From: Litoditis marina | Lineage: Eukaryota > Nematoda > Chromadorea > Rhabditida > Rhabditidae | Direction: 5' to 3' | NCBI GenBank assembly: GCA_964036275.1 | Contig: OZ038435.1 | Span: 4,526,001-4,590,000 of the forward strand | DNA length: 64,000 bases | In this document: piece after piece, positions 45,882 through 59,100 of the stretch | How positions within the stretch are numbered: the stretch's first letter is position 1 | Layout: each line of letters begins with the position of its first letter | Translations under genes and position numbers: made by a program | Notes under the pieces: model-generated | Told to the model about the DNA's origin: nothing | The model's database searches: none | The model's input: only the letters and a program-made list of their open reading frames with translations

Positions 45882-48094
45882 GGTGGCTGCAGATGCCGGT
45901 TGCTGCAATTCTGAAACACACGCGGTTTAAGGGGCGTGGTCTGTGTTGGGGTAGCTCCGCCCCTAACCTTTGCTATGACAAAACAAGACGTCTTAACAGG
46001 GGCTACATTGATGAATTGGGACAGGAGCGAAGAACAAAGAAGGTGAGAAACGGCAGATAAGAATCGCTTCTACTGATAGTGGTCGACGTTACAATCGAAA
46101 TGTGGCATAGCGCCAAATGACATAACGCCGTAAGTAGAAATATCCCAGAAAGCAGTTTCCCGTTTGCATCTCTTCTCCGAACAGTTCATCGAAATAGTGT
46201 GAAAACAGAGAGACAGGATGAGATCTGTACGGCGGGATAGGCAATTACACATGGGAACATACAAACCTTAGAGGGAGGTGACAATAGAAGGATGGTGTTG
46301 ATATAGTATAATGATGCAAAATTGAAATTTCTTTTGGGATTGTCGCTCTTTTTGGTTATGGTCAAAAACTTGATTGAAAAATATCATGACAATAACTTTG
46401 CTTTACATTTGTTCAATAAAAAAAAGAAGGAATGTAAAATATTTTTCAGCCTGGGCGTACTTTGAACCAATCATCTCCGTCATTTTTCGTTTTCAAAGTG
46501 CAACTTAGTGTAACATTCAATTGAAAAATGTAGGTTTCTACAACTATGGCGTAAACTGCCAGTCAGACATGAATCAAGTGTGAAAAACTTATACAAAAGT
46601 GCAATGATGAAGTGCATTAATGACACAAGAACAGTTCAGAAATTAGCACTTATATCTTTATTTAATTATGAATACAATTGGATACAGTAGTTTGTATCCT
46701 GTGTAATGTCGGCATTGAAAAATATATTCGTGGTGAGAAAACTTCCTTTCCGGAACTTAGTTGGGAAACAAAATAATTACTAAAGTTTTACTGCCCACTC
46801 ATTCAAAAAATTTCATCTACAGAAAAATTTATGATATGGGGTATACTGTATCATTTACTTCCCACCCAATGCTTTTCAAGGACACTTTTTTCAAGTTGCG
46901 CACTGTTTTGTCTTCTTACTGGTATTCTCAGTCGTACTAAGCAATTCTCACTGCAGGTTCGATCGCGCTCCGAGCTATTTTTTTGATAACTTTCCGATAA
47001 CACATTAGTTCGCTACTGTAAATAGAATAATATATCCCAAGAACAAAGTCTGTCCGAAGTCGTACTAACCAGTAGGAACATAATGATCCTACTGTTGTTG
47101 AATAATGATAGAAGGAACCGAATAGTAAGAGCGGTTTTAGTTAGCTACAAAACTGATTGTTTGACCTGGTGAATGTTTGCATCTACAGAACAAGTTTTTC
47201 TCACTGCTTCATGATCAAGACATGTAGCCTAAGATGTACACAACACGAAAAATTAGCTAACAAGGGGGTGGACCGAACATGGGTTGAAGTATGACCGGCC
47301 AATCGCATTAGGGCTTTGTCTAATGTGCCAAACGCACTTTGATCAAACTACAGAGCAAGCAGAACAGAAGTCAAAACCACCGTTTCTGGCATGTTGTTTT
47401 ATTTCACTTTCCATATTAGAAAAAGTCCATTGTCTAGTTGTTCACAAAGTTTTATGAGGTGCAACTACAGCTTTAAGAGAAGAAATGAGAAGGAAAAGGT
47501 TGAAATAATAATGAGAATAACAAATATGAATTTGCTGCTTGATATTTATAAGATATTTGATGGAATATAAGACCAAACACTGAAGAAATATACAAGCATG
47601 TTTTGGTAGCGGTAAATCAGGCATGGAACATCAATCTTCTTGTCTAGAACCAGATAGATTGGATGAGGGTGGGAGAAAATGAAAACAGATCGAGAAAACA
47701 AGAAAGATCACAAGCCTCTACGTTCAAACTACGTTCGCAATGTAAAGGTGAGAAAGAGTACAACGTAAGTACAGAAGTACCCGCATTCACTAATCAATAG
47801 CACATTATATTACTTACAAGTTAATATACTAAAAATAGAAGACAATCGAAAAGTTGGTGTTACATAGATTGAATAGTTTAGATTGAAATAGTTTCTTGTT
47901 GAATAGGATATGTACCAAACGAATGCATATTCATATAAACAGGAGACTTAGTAATAATAGGAAAACAGAACAGTTTAATGTTTCTGCAACCGCCTGAGCC
48001 TAATTGATATGTGAACAATGATAGAGCATGCGCAAAGTTGATCCGATTACTATTGTCACGTTCGCGAAAAACTGCTCTTTTAGTCAACTTTCGA

Positions 48095-48180
48095 AATTCT
48101 ATGACCGGTCATAGCAGTCTAGCGCACGAGCGGGTTCTATACCCAGCGGCGGTAGGTTCGCGCCTGAACTGGTGGTCGGT
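48095..48180 (+). mobile_element. tRNA-like SINE fragment
   Basis: It reads GACCGGTCATAGCAGTCTAG, then CGGGTTCTATACCC, then GTAGGTTCGCGCCTGAAC and CTGGTGGTC. The ends pair at about six of seven positions, and box A- and box B-like segments are present, but the arms are imperfect. A tRNA-derived relic is the simplest reading. Confidence 0.35.
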
Positions 48181-51100
48181 TGACGACTATAGTTCAAAGT
48201 ACATTACCGAACTGTGAATTGGGTATATTATGTTTTTAAAACCAGACAAATTCAAATCTATAGAGAATCTGGTTGGCTGTAGCTAGTTTTTCACATATAT
48301 TCTGTAAACAAAGTGAACTTCCTGCATCAGCCGAAGTCTTGACACGACATCTCTGAGACGGTCAGAGCATCCTTTCAGCGAATGTGTGAATATGAATATC
48401 ACTCATCAGGAAGGAGTAAACACAGCAGAAATAGTGTATACAGAATCTTTTCATTGCGAAATAGGCCTAGGAGCCAGCCTACCAGAGCGGCGCAATTGGA
48501 GATAATAGCCTTAATAAGTCAATCGCGTTCTCTTGCGCGAGCGAATCACGGCTGATACGAACCATCTATCTTTTATCCTTCAAAAGTGCCGAGAGAATTT
48601 TTCTGGTATCAAAAAGATACCACAAAGTTATCAATCGTTACAGTGAGAAACTTCTAGATGGATACAGGTTTCTTAGTGATAAACGAAACAGTCCCATGAC
48701 ACGTGAAAAGGCGAGAAAATTTAGCTATGTACCGTGAAAAGGCGTGATTGTATCACGTGTAACTTGAAAAATGCCTGAAAATAATGTGAAACGTGAAACT
48801 GCGAAGAAATTGCATCACGTACAGTTGTGAGGTTTTCACTCTTTTGGGAAATGTGATCGAAACAATTAAAATGCAAAATAACAAACATGGGAAAGACGAA
48901 TTAATGAATGTCCTGATTGAACATTTGACAAAATATTGTGGTAGTATCGAAATCCACATCACCTCTCAAAATTATGCACAATTTTATTCAAATCGCGTAG
49001 ATTTTGAATGGAACTCTCCCAAATTAGAAGTCATGTGCAAAACAACTTTTGAGTTGGAGTGATCATTGTTCAAGCGATACGCGAAGTCCTGTGCGGAGTC
49101 TGAAACAACGTGACTATTTTTTGCAGAAATTCGCCGAAGGATTTGCAAGGTTATGCAAAAGTTGCAAATCTAAGCTGTCCCATGACATGTATCTTAAGGT
49201 TACATTACGCAATGCACGAAATTTACAAATCTCTCTGGTTGAATTAGGAAAATACCTTACTTTTATTTTACAAACATGGTATAACAATTGTCTTACTTCG
49301 TCATCTTTTAAACAGATCAAAGTGTTGATCCAAATGGACACGTTTCTAGAACGCACTGGGGGGGGGGGGGGGTAACTGATAAGCTAGAAGCTACTGGCGT
49401 CTGACTTTCTCAAATGCATACAATCACTTTTAGATTACATTTTTGCACAAAACAAGTTACATAATTTAACCTTGTTGCGTTTTTAAGTTTTGTCTCACTC
49501 ACACCAAACCCTAACAGACAATTTCACCTTTCTGCTGACCATTTTTATATAGAAATGATTGTCTGAACTAACTGTTCTTTGAAAAAGTGTTATAGACAAA
49601 CAAATAAATCTTTGTATTTGGACTGTCAATTGTATCATTGATAGAGAAATAACATTAGTGCAATACATGCAAGGCCAGCATGGGATGGGGACCGGTTACT
49701 AATGGACTCTATAAATCATTGGTTATTACGCATTATAAAAGCCTCTTCACTTCCACAAGTTCCTAATTACTGCTTGAGCGAAATTGCTGGTAAATACAAC
49801 TTTTCATGTGTAGGTGCAACCTTTTTTGATAATATTAACATCCAAAATAAATCAGAGAAACCTATTATGCCTTTACCTTTAGGGATTGCTAATATTTGTC
49901 CAATTCCTAGATTTTGTTCAAGTTAAACTAAATTTCAAGCTAAGTTAAGATTTAAAAGTCTTTTTGAAGGTGTTTCAATGGCAAACTTTCGGATGTTTTT
50001 GAGAAATATTTACTGCAAAATCGTAGATTCATTTTTGCCAGTATCTCTAATTCATACTTCTCCGGCCACTTTTTACGTAATCAACGTATCTTTTCGCGAA
50101 TGCTGCGCGTTCTGCGGGGTTTTCGCAAAAATGCTGCGACCACTCGTTCCAACTTCTGCGTTTCGTTGAAAGACGGAGAAAAAGTTCGCATTCATGTCTG
50201 GCGCACCTTTAAAAGTCGTATTGGTCAATCGAAAGACATTAGGCATCGTACTTGAGGGGTCAATCACCTTGACATAATGGGGTTTACTATCAAACAGGAA
50301 CTATTAACTTCTATTAAAGTTTACATCGCTGATTACTTTGTATGCTATTTAAGACGAACAACGTTTCTCAGCTTGAATCAGCACAAGTGACCATACACTG
50401 TCATGGTATTCGTATCTTTTTGCCACCTACATAATCCAAAGTAAGTACTTCTTGTAATCTGACATGTGTGACTTCTTAGTGGATGAAATCAGTGGGAGTG
50501 AGGATTAATCTCACTTCGTCCTCACTTTGCTGAGGATGGGCGATTTGCATGAACTCATCGCACCCAATGCAGTTCAAATGCTGCAAAAGAAACTTCCAAA
50601 CGCAATTACAACTCGTATTACATCCCCATATATAATTCAAGGGATACGTGGTATAGATTAATGTAAACGCTTCAAGTAATTTCGTTTGACAGAAAACAGT
50701 GCGTCTGCGTCTGCGATTTCATTTAATTGCGTTTCGTTGACGTGTTTGGACAGTAAGCCGAAAACATGTTTCAGTGAAGTTCGGTAGATATCTCCTCTTA
50801 TATGAGTCTAAAAGTTTCGAGGTAGTTCATGGTCTTTTGAATGAAAGTATCACTTGTATAATATGTTTCGTTCGCACTCTAAATCGAGGCTGTAAGTGAT
50901 ATCTCATTAGCCTTCCGAGGGGGACATGAGTCAAAGATTTGCGTTCTTTTGTAGCAATTAACGCAGAATCAGATTATACATATTGCATATGACGAATTTG
51001 CTGAGTATCATTGCATAAAGAAGAGAAATTAATAAAGTGAGTACTTCATGTGTGCCGTGTTGAAGTTTAAGGAGACTGACTAGAAGATCATACATAAAGG

Positions 51101-54066
51101 GTTGATAAATATACATTAAAAAGAATACCAATTGAGCGTGGATGATTATTATGAAACAACCAGCCGCATTGGCCGATTTCAAAAAAAACACAGAATAAAT
51201 TATACTGATGGAAAGGTTTTGAATAAATTGAGTATATAACACGTATCACATGAAACCCACATAGAACATAGGATTCAAAATATCAATTTATCATAGAGAC
51301 TTTTGAATGAGAAACACATGAAAATATTTGAAACATTACTCATAGGTGATTTTCGAAACTTTCTGTTTCGCAGTAAGCTGAAATTCAGAGGCGGAAATCT
51401 CAAGTTACCATAATACCGCAGCTGCTAAACTTAGGAATTCGGGTTGGGTTGCGTCCTGCAAAAAGAGTTTTTCCGAGTAGATACTCGATACTCGTAGGCA
51501 ACTTGTTTTGTAAGGTGTATATTATTACATTGAGTTACTGGAGTTGAACATACCTATGCCTACCTAGTTGAACATACCTACATGGACAACTTCGGTTGTT
51601 TTGGGTTTTTTGATGGTTTCGGGAAATCTGATAAAACCAGAAAATGTTAATTTTTAGGAAACAGTGAAAAGTTTATTGTCTCTGAAAGCGTACAGAATAT
51701 TTCAGCGAGCAGTTGACGAGCCGTATCTCATCAAAAAAAATTTCAATTGCAGTCCAGCAAAATCTTTCAGAGAAATAACAATGAATGAGATATAAGGCTT
51801 TGGGATACACACTGCCTTGTAGTACGTACGCTAGAACATCCCAGCAAATAATATGAGAACAGTATCCTGGGAAGATGTGAAAGCAGAGAAATAGCGTATG
51901 TCCAAAGAGACGCAGACTCGGAAGAAAAGACTGGGATGAACCTGCCTACGGGCTCGGGTATCTCGAATGTTGGACGTTGGACTCAGCCTCTTTTCACTCA
52001 ACCCGCCACCGAGAGAAGCGAAAAGAACAGTTGCTAGTGTGATGATAAACTCTGAGTGCGGAGAACACAATTTGATGGACAAATGGGAAATTCCTGACAT
52101 TCTTGAGAAATAAACCAAAACACGTCATTGAATTTTGTGAGAAAAATCTTGGGAATTCTTTCTTAGACCTCGAACATTTTCAACTTTACTGCAAATCAAT
52201 TACACTGACACATAAAACAAATGAGACCTAATAAGAAAACGTCGCCATCCTTGCCAATGAATTCTACTTTTTAGGAGAGTATTCATTTACTAGTATTTCT
52301 GCAGTCTTTCGCAGTCTTAGGAAAGCTGAAATTACGTAAATTTCTGAAGTGTTGTAGTTAACTCACGAGAAATATAAGAAAACACAATGTCTCAAGTTTC
52401 ACTTTTTGTTTGTCATATTCTGATCGCTCTTTGACCGCGATGTTGATTACTTTTGAGTTATCTATCATCGACAAACCTCAGGCAACTGTCATTCTGAAAC
52501 TCAGCCATGAAAACATAGAGGTGACCACGTTTTCACAAAACATCATATAAATTACGAGGGTTAACAGAAGTTTACGACGAACTTGACCAAAGAGGAAATA
52601 GATACAGTGCACAATAACGAGATTTGGTGAATTAAAGTAAAATTAAGGAATGCAACATGAACGTTTCAATTTCAAAACAAGGAGAATGTCACGTCAGAAA
52701 CTCGAAGAAAGCAAAATGAGATGAAAAATTCGTACGGTAGCCAATCAATGTTCACTTATACGTCAGTATAATGAAGAATTTACAATCTCTCCATATTGAC
52801 TTGAGAACAATAAACATGGTTATCAGAGAGCTAAGAACGGTCAGGAATAAAAACGGGTGCATTTATCAACCATAGAAGACGTTTCAGGGAAATCTCTTGC
52901 AAGACACTCTTTCTTGCAAGAAAATTGCAAAAATTTAGTTGTTTTTATGAATAGAGACAGTTCAACTAAAATTTCGCCAATGAGCAAAGAGTCATCTACT
53001 TTGAACTCTCCGCTGTATTGCATGGGATATTATTTATTTGTAAAATCTTGCTTCTAAAACAAAAAGTTTTTGGACTTCGGGAAACGGAGATAACTAGATC
53101 AGTAACTTCTTTTCTCTACCAGTCCATTAAATCTGTTTCATTGTATTGAAGAAATTTCGTTTTCAAAACACACATTTTCGAGACATTGTTATATAGAGAA
53201 AACTAGATCAGGCGCCTCAGCGGAAAAGATTGTTTGACAAAGGTGAAGTATCCAAATACCAGCCCGGAGGACGTGAAGTCACACGCGCACACTGATTAGA
53301 TTGTTTGTGAAAGTGTTCATCGTCTTTGTTATACATTAACCGGAGAGGGGGCAGACCGGTTTTACCGGAAGGATTACGCTCTGCACTATCTACCGCCGGC
53401 ACGGATTACATAATTGACAACAAACAATGTATTGTTTTCACAAAAAGTTGAAAAGAAACTAGAAAAAAAAGCCTATTTATGCAGAACGTGATATTCCTGG
53501 GTAAACAACCTTCGCTACTTGAAGAGACGTTAATTTATCTATCTACTGTGGGTTGTTAAGAACCCTAACCGAGTTTTGTTGGTTTTCTTGTTAGACCGAA
53601 GTTACGGTGTTAACACCGTTAGTTGAGATCTTCCGTATAAATTCTGAAAACGTTTGTGCTTTACATTGTTTTATGAGCTCACGTTGAATGAAGTGGAAAG
53701 TGAGAAAAAATAATGTATGGTCAACTACAAATTATTCAAAACGAAAACAAACTCGTTGTACACCTATACTACTGTACACTGAGTGACAAGTGTGCAACCT
53801 ATCTGGCGAACCGCAAACTGGTTGCAAAACACAAACACGAAGAGGAATGCATTGACCACGACAGTATAGTATAGTAGTATAATCTCTGTCCGCATGAATT
53901 AGGAACATGCTGTTGATCTAAATTCAAGGTTTGTATATCAGTATATGGGCGGAAATTTACAGAAAACAGTTTACTATGAGCACCTTCAGATAGGAAGCTT
54001 AAGCAAAACGAGAAAAACTAGAGGTGTTGAAATGGGTGGTGGGCACTTCACAGTTCAGCTAATTTT

Positions 54067-54250
54067 TAAAGGAGGACAGAAAGGAAAGCTAGTTTAGGTA
54101 CCCCGAGGTACCTAAACTTAACGTTGCGCGCCCCAAAACAGGCTAAAACGTGTGATGCGTATGCAAAATAGGTGTGTTAATTGAAATTTGTATATATCTG
54201 TTCATCTTGAGCAGATGTTTAATAGAAACTTTCCTTTCTGCCCCCCTTTA
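54067..54250 (+). mobile_element. MITE family B, copy 3
   Basis: 184 bp with near-perfect inverted ends (TAAAGGAGGACAGAAAGGAA and its partner TTCCTTTCTGCCCCCCTTTA). It holds the 26-bp internal palindrome at 54092-54117 with one mismatch. It is in inverse orientation to the copy at 8868. Confidence 0.87.
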
Positions 54251-55859
54251 AGAATCGAAGAATGGGAATGAGCATTTCTGGAGGGTGTTTAAAAAGTTTA
54301 AAACAAATAATACAACCTGTATTGTATCAGTCTGGTAGTGGAACCTAGAGCCGTTATATATGACAAGCCCGAAGCCATGAACTTTACGATTAGCTTCAAT
54401 GACATCACACGGACAAGATTGAACCAATAATCGAGTGCGTCACAGATTGATTGGAATGTACTCACTGGGTGCATGTGCACCCAGATTTCTGGTCAGAGCG
54501 GAGTGAGTGGGACCGTATTGTTTGTTTTCAGATAGAAGTTGGTGGAAAAAAACATATTATTTGGACAACTTTTTTCCTCGATCTTTTGAACATGGCAACT
54601 GAGGTACAATAAAACTACTATTAACTAACTGGGTTATTCACTTCACGCAAATTTGAGTTTATTCTCCCTTTACGCGTGGTTATTTAGTCCTATTTAGTTT
54701 TTTCTCACGCTTATTAGGGTCTATGTGAGTTCGGGTTCTTTCAGTGTATTTTAAAATTATAGGTTTCCTACAAGTTTTTGACACAACTGATTTCAAAAAT
54801 CTGGAAAAAAAAAGTCACTGTAAGGTACAGACGGCATTGCCGACATCACTAGTTCACTTTCTCTAAACTTTTTTCTCTTTTCAATTTTTTGCTTGTTCTC
54901 GTAGCGAAAAGGTGTTATGTACCTCTATGAATCGAATTATTCAATAAATAGTAGTATTGCTTCGATTAAATAAATTCAAAAACAAATGATGACGGCATGG
55001 AACAGACAGGATTGCCGACAGCACCCTCGTTTCCTCATTGCCAGCGGAATGGCTCGCATAAATCAGTGGGTCACGAGAGAAACAAGAACAGAAGTGAGAA
55101 AAGAAGTGCATTCCAACAAATTGGACTACAACGTGGAAACAGTGAAGTCTTTCTAGGTTACCGAAGGAGATATTATTAATACCGTGATAGAAAATACAAA
55201 GATCACAGATTCGTTTGTTGAGATTTTTCTGCAACAGAAACTAAATGATTAGTAGTATGATACACCACTTTCTTAAGTGAATACTTGTAAATTTGACAAT
55301 AACAGGTATAAAACATGTTTGTGAATCATTGAATCGATGTATAAAGACCACGTGCGACACCCAGTGAACTAGATAACATCTTCTCTGTTGGCGAAACTAG
55401 AGCTAAAACATTATGATTATGAATCAACGTTTCCGACCTTGGGCTGTATATTCACAACTGATTTGTCAGGAAAATACAGTACAAAAAGCGATAATGAAAG
55501 TACAGTGCAGAAAGCGTAAGTCCAGAAGCAACTTTAGTGCACACTGAGTATTGGAATTGAAATACAACTTTTGTAGAACATTTAACTGATGCAGGTTTCT
55601 GGTTCCTATGACAGAATAAAGTCACGACATTTTTGGAACTTTGACAACAAATCTTAAATTTTTATGTAATTAGGCTCAAAAATACAATGGTTTATCCGCC
55701 GGAACAGGCCGGGATGTGACGGGTGTTCGCGGGCTGAATTAAACCTAAATAAACTTTTATAAATATGGCAGGTTTTACGTATACTTCTTGAACACAACTT
55801 GGAGAAAGTTTTACATTAAAACAATTATAATCTATAATGTACCATGTAATTATGCATTA

Positions 55860-56100
55860 AAACAGGGCTGATCCGTCAGAACAGGCCGAGATGTGCCGGT
55901 GTTCGCCGGTGTAGAGTGACTGACACTCTCTTCCGCACGCAGTCGGCGCCAACCGGAAGCCGTCCGGAAACGGTGCGAAACGGCCGAAAAACATGCGGAA
56001 ACAACGCGGCGCCGCCGCCGGCTCATGAGCACAAAAACTGAGCTCAGCCCGTGTTTGCAGCTGAGACGGCTCGGATTACCCTTTTTGCAAGAATGACGGA
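55860..56100. other. GC- and CpG-rich island
   Basis: A 240-bp stretch much richer in G+C than its surroundings, with many CG steps (for example GGCGCCGCCGCCGGCTCATG). Its first 45 bp repeat, with differences, the segment at 55690-55735 (CAGAACAGGCCGAGATGTG). It could be a promoter island, a transposon end or an exon; no frame has clear splice sites. Confidence 0.4.
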
Positions 56101-59100
56101 GCAAACTCGAATGTAGCTATTATAACAACTAATTCGTGTTAAATTAAGTAGAATATAGTGAATACAACGCACTCGGACTTTGTAACGACGTGGAAATAGT
56201 TCAATTTTACAGAGAAATAGTTCAATTCGAAAAAACTAGAACAGTGAAGTCTGAGGTGTTACTGAATCTCAAAAGATGGTAGTTGAAGTACAGAAAAAAA
56301 TAGAGAAAGCAGAACATAACGGAGATCGATGAAGAGAGAGAGAGAAAGAGAGAGAACGAGAGAAAGGGAAAAAGAGAGGAGTGTAGAGAAAAATAGAGGG
56401 AAAGAGACAGATGGAGATGAAGAGAAAATTGTTCTTATTCAGAGAGGTGACGAGCCACTTCACGCATCTCAATGTCTACAAACACTATCCAGATCCTCAA
56501 TGGAAGCTCGGGCTAGGCGAGCTAGGCGAGAGAATGAGAGAAAAAAATAATTTCCTAGGAATCCACAAAAACAGTGAACAGAGTTGTTTTGTTATTTTAA
56601 GGGGGCATAATTGGCGGCACAACGTAAATTTCACAAGTCAAACACGTGTACACCAAACAGAATGACTTCGCCAAAGCCAAAACCATACGGGTTATCATTG
56701 CAAAGAAATACTTCAGGTCAGACCTCTATATTGCCCTAATCTAACTCATTTGTGTTGTGGTTTGCCATTTTAACTTGAACTTATACGGTCTAAAACGATC
56801 CCACTCAAAAAAAAAACATTTTTGTCCGGTCAGAATGGTTCGAAAAATGATAAAACTATACTCTGTCTTATACTTTAGAAAGCAACAACTATAAGGATTT
56901 TCCGACAGAATAAACTGATCACAATATCCTAATCCAATCTTAGATTTATATTATTTTATCTTCAACAAAGCCACTTTCTGGGTTCTTTATCGTGCTCGGT
57001 AGAAACAGGTTTCTGCGTAAACAACGCATAGGTCACGTCAACAAAACACGGCCAAACTAGAATTACGCCGTGCTCTGTCGTGTGACGAAAAATGTCACCC
57101 AAGATTTATACGAAAGAAAAATTGTTTTAAAGCTCTGTTACTCCTGTTGTTTTCCACTTATTGTGCTTGTATGTAAGTGAGGAAAATATTCAATGAATAT
57201 TGCGAATGCTGAGAAAATCATAACCAATCTTTGAGTGAAAAGTGTTCAGTAAAACACGTGCGGAGTTTCCGGAAACTTAGAAATTAAAAAAAAAGTATTA
57301 CTACGAGAGTGGCTATTTTGAGATCAACCTTGGCAAGGTGTGATGAACTGCAAAAACATTTTGGTTTTGAGGCAGAAATAGCAACGAGACCCGTTTCTGG
57401 CAGATTCGTATCTCGAAGCAAGACCGGTGCACGTGCACGCACATTGTAACACTGCCACAAAAGTGAAAGTTATAAACGGCCACATTTCCAAAAGAGGCAA
57501 TATTTGTAGAAATCTTAACTATCTTTTAGAATAAGTGCATTATTACTGAGGAACATAAACAACTTGCGTAAAAGTTATCTTATGCGTTGCATACTTACTG
57601 AAGTGTAGCTTGTTGCTTGCTCCTAGATTAAAAAAAACTCAACCAGTTCGAGTCCATTATTGCTTGTAGATGAGATTTCTCATTAGTTGAACATGGCTAT
57701 AGTATAGTATACTTATAGCATCCAACTACTTCCGAAATAACTGCATAAGATTAGAAGATAGCTAATACGCAGATACAAAGTGCTATTCCGAGCAGATTAG
57801 CCCGTAAGAATAGATTACAGACGCTCTCGGCCAGTACGCAGCTTCCAAATCTCACGAAGCAGCACATGAGAACTTATATGTTGATCCGTTCCTTCTAGAG
57901 TTACGTAGGAGCCGTTTCTCAGAACATTGTTCAAGGAAACGAAGGTTTTCCATTCGGTTCGTTCAAGCTAGCAAAGTTCAAAAAAAGAAAAAGCTTTTTC
58001 GAATTGTAGATTTCTATTTTGTGATTTGTCTGACAGTAATTATGACACGAAAGAAGTATGTAAACAAGCCATTTCTTCAACTTAGGAAAAAAACAAAAGA
58101 AGAGGAAAGTAAATCAATGCTTACTAGCCTTAAAAACATATTGAGTTTTTCTTGCTAAAATTGATTAAAAAAGTTACCTTCTGAGACTTGCGTAGCACTA
58201 CGGTCAGATCGAAGTATCATGTCGCGTATTATAATTTTGGCGGGCTGGCAAGGTCGCACTCGACAGATGTAGCTTATCGTTCATCTCAAACAAGTTCCAG
58301 CTTGGATCAAGCAAGCTAGGTTGGGTAATAGGCGAGAGATATAGGCGGGAGACCATCGAAGTTTTATAACGTGGAAAACACTCCAGACTGCGAGAGTGCC
58401 CAATGATACGGTATCAACATTCTACTCCATTCAGTTTAGTTCCACCATGAAAATTCGTACAAGAATCTGTAATCAAAATTTTCGTTCATGTTCAAAAAAT
58501 TGTGCAACCATTATCGTGCACAATTGACATTCGTCCTACTTATTTCTCGATACTTAGAAGTGGTTATAAAAAAACTACATTATGGTCATGCATTGTGGAA
58601 CCCGAATGAGAATGTCCAGTGAAAAAACTGCTCATAGACAATGCCACATTGTCTCTTTTTGTTTTAGTCCACTACGTAGAAAACATTATCGAGCACTTAG
58701 CCATGCTCGTGATTTTGACAGCTTTCACGTGTAATAAGCCTAACTAGCAGTTCACATTGTTCCGATTCGATTGTTTCCACGTGAATTACAAGGTGTTATA
58801 CAACACAAAGCCTGTTACAGATTCGCCCTTCAAATTCACACAAAGCGGCATTTGTTAAACATCATTGTTCCTGTTATAACACAGGTTTTTGTAAACATTG
58901 AGTGTAGATAAAATCAAGGGTCACAATATTTGAACAATGCAACGCACTAAAAGCAAGTACATTGAACAGTCAGATAAAACGAGAAGAAAGATAAGCTAAT
59001 TTGCAGTTTATCATAAAAAAACACATAACGAATCGCGCGTCAGAGCAGAATAAAATATGTGAGCCGACTTTTAAGTAGGGAATGAGGTCGGAATAAGAGA

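Noticed and set aside
48793..49375. Two adjoining plus-strand frames of 89 and 108 codons
   Set aside because: No recognised motif, no clear splice sites, and the second ends in a poly-G run.
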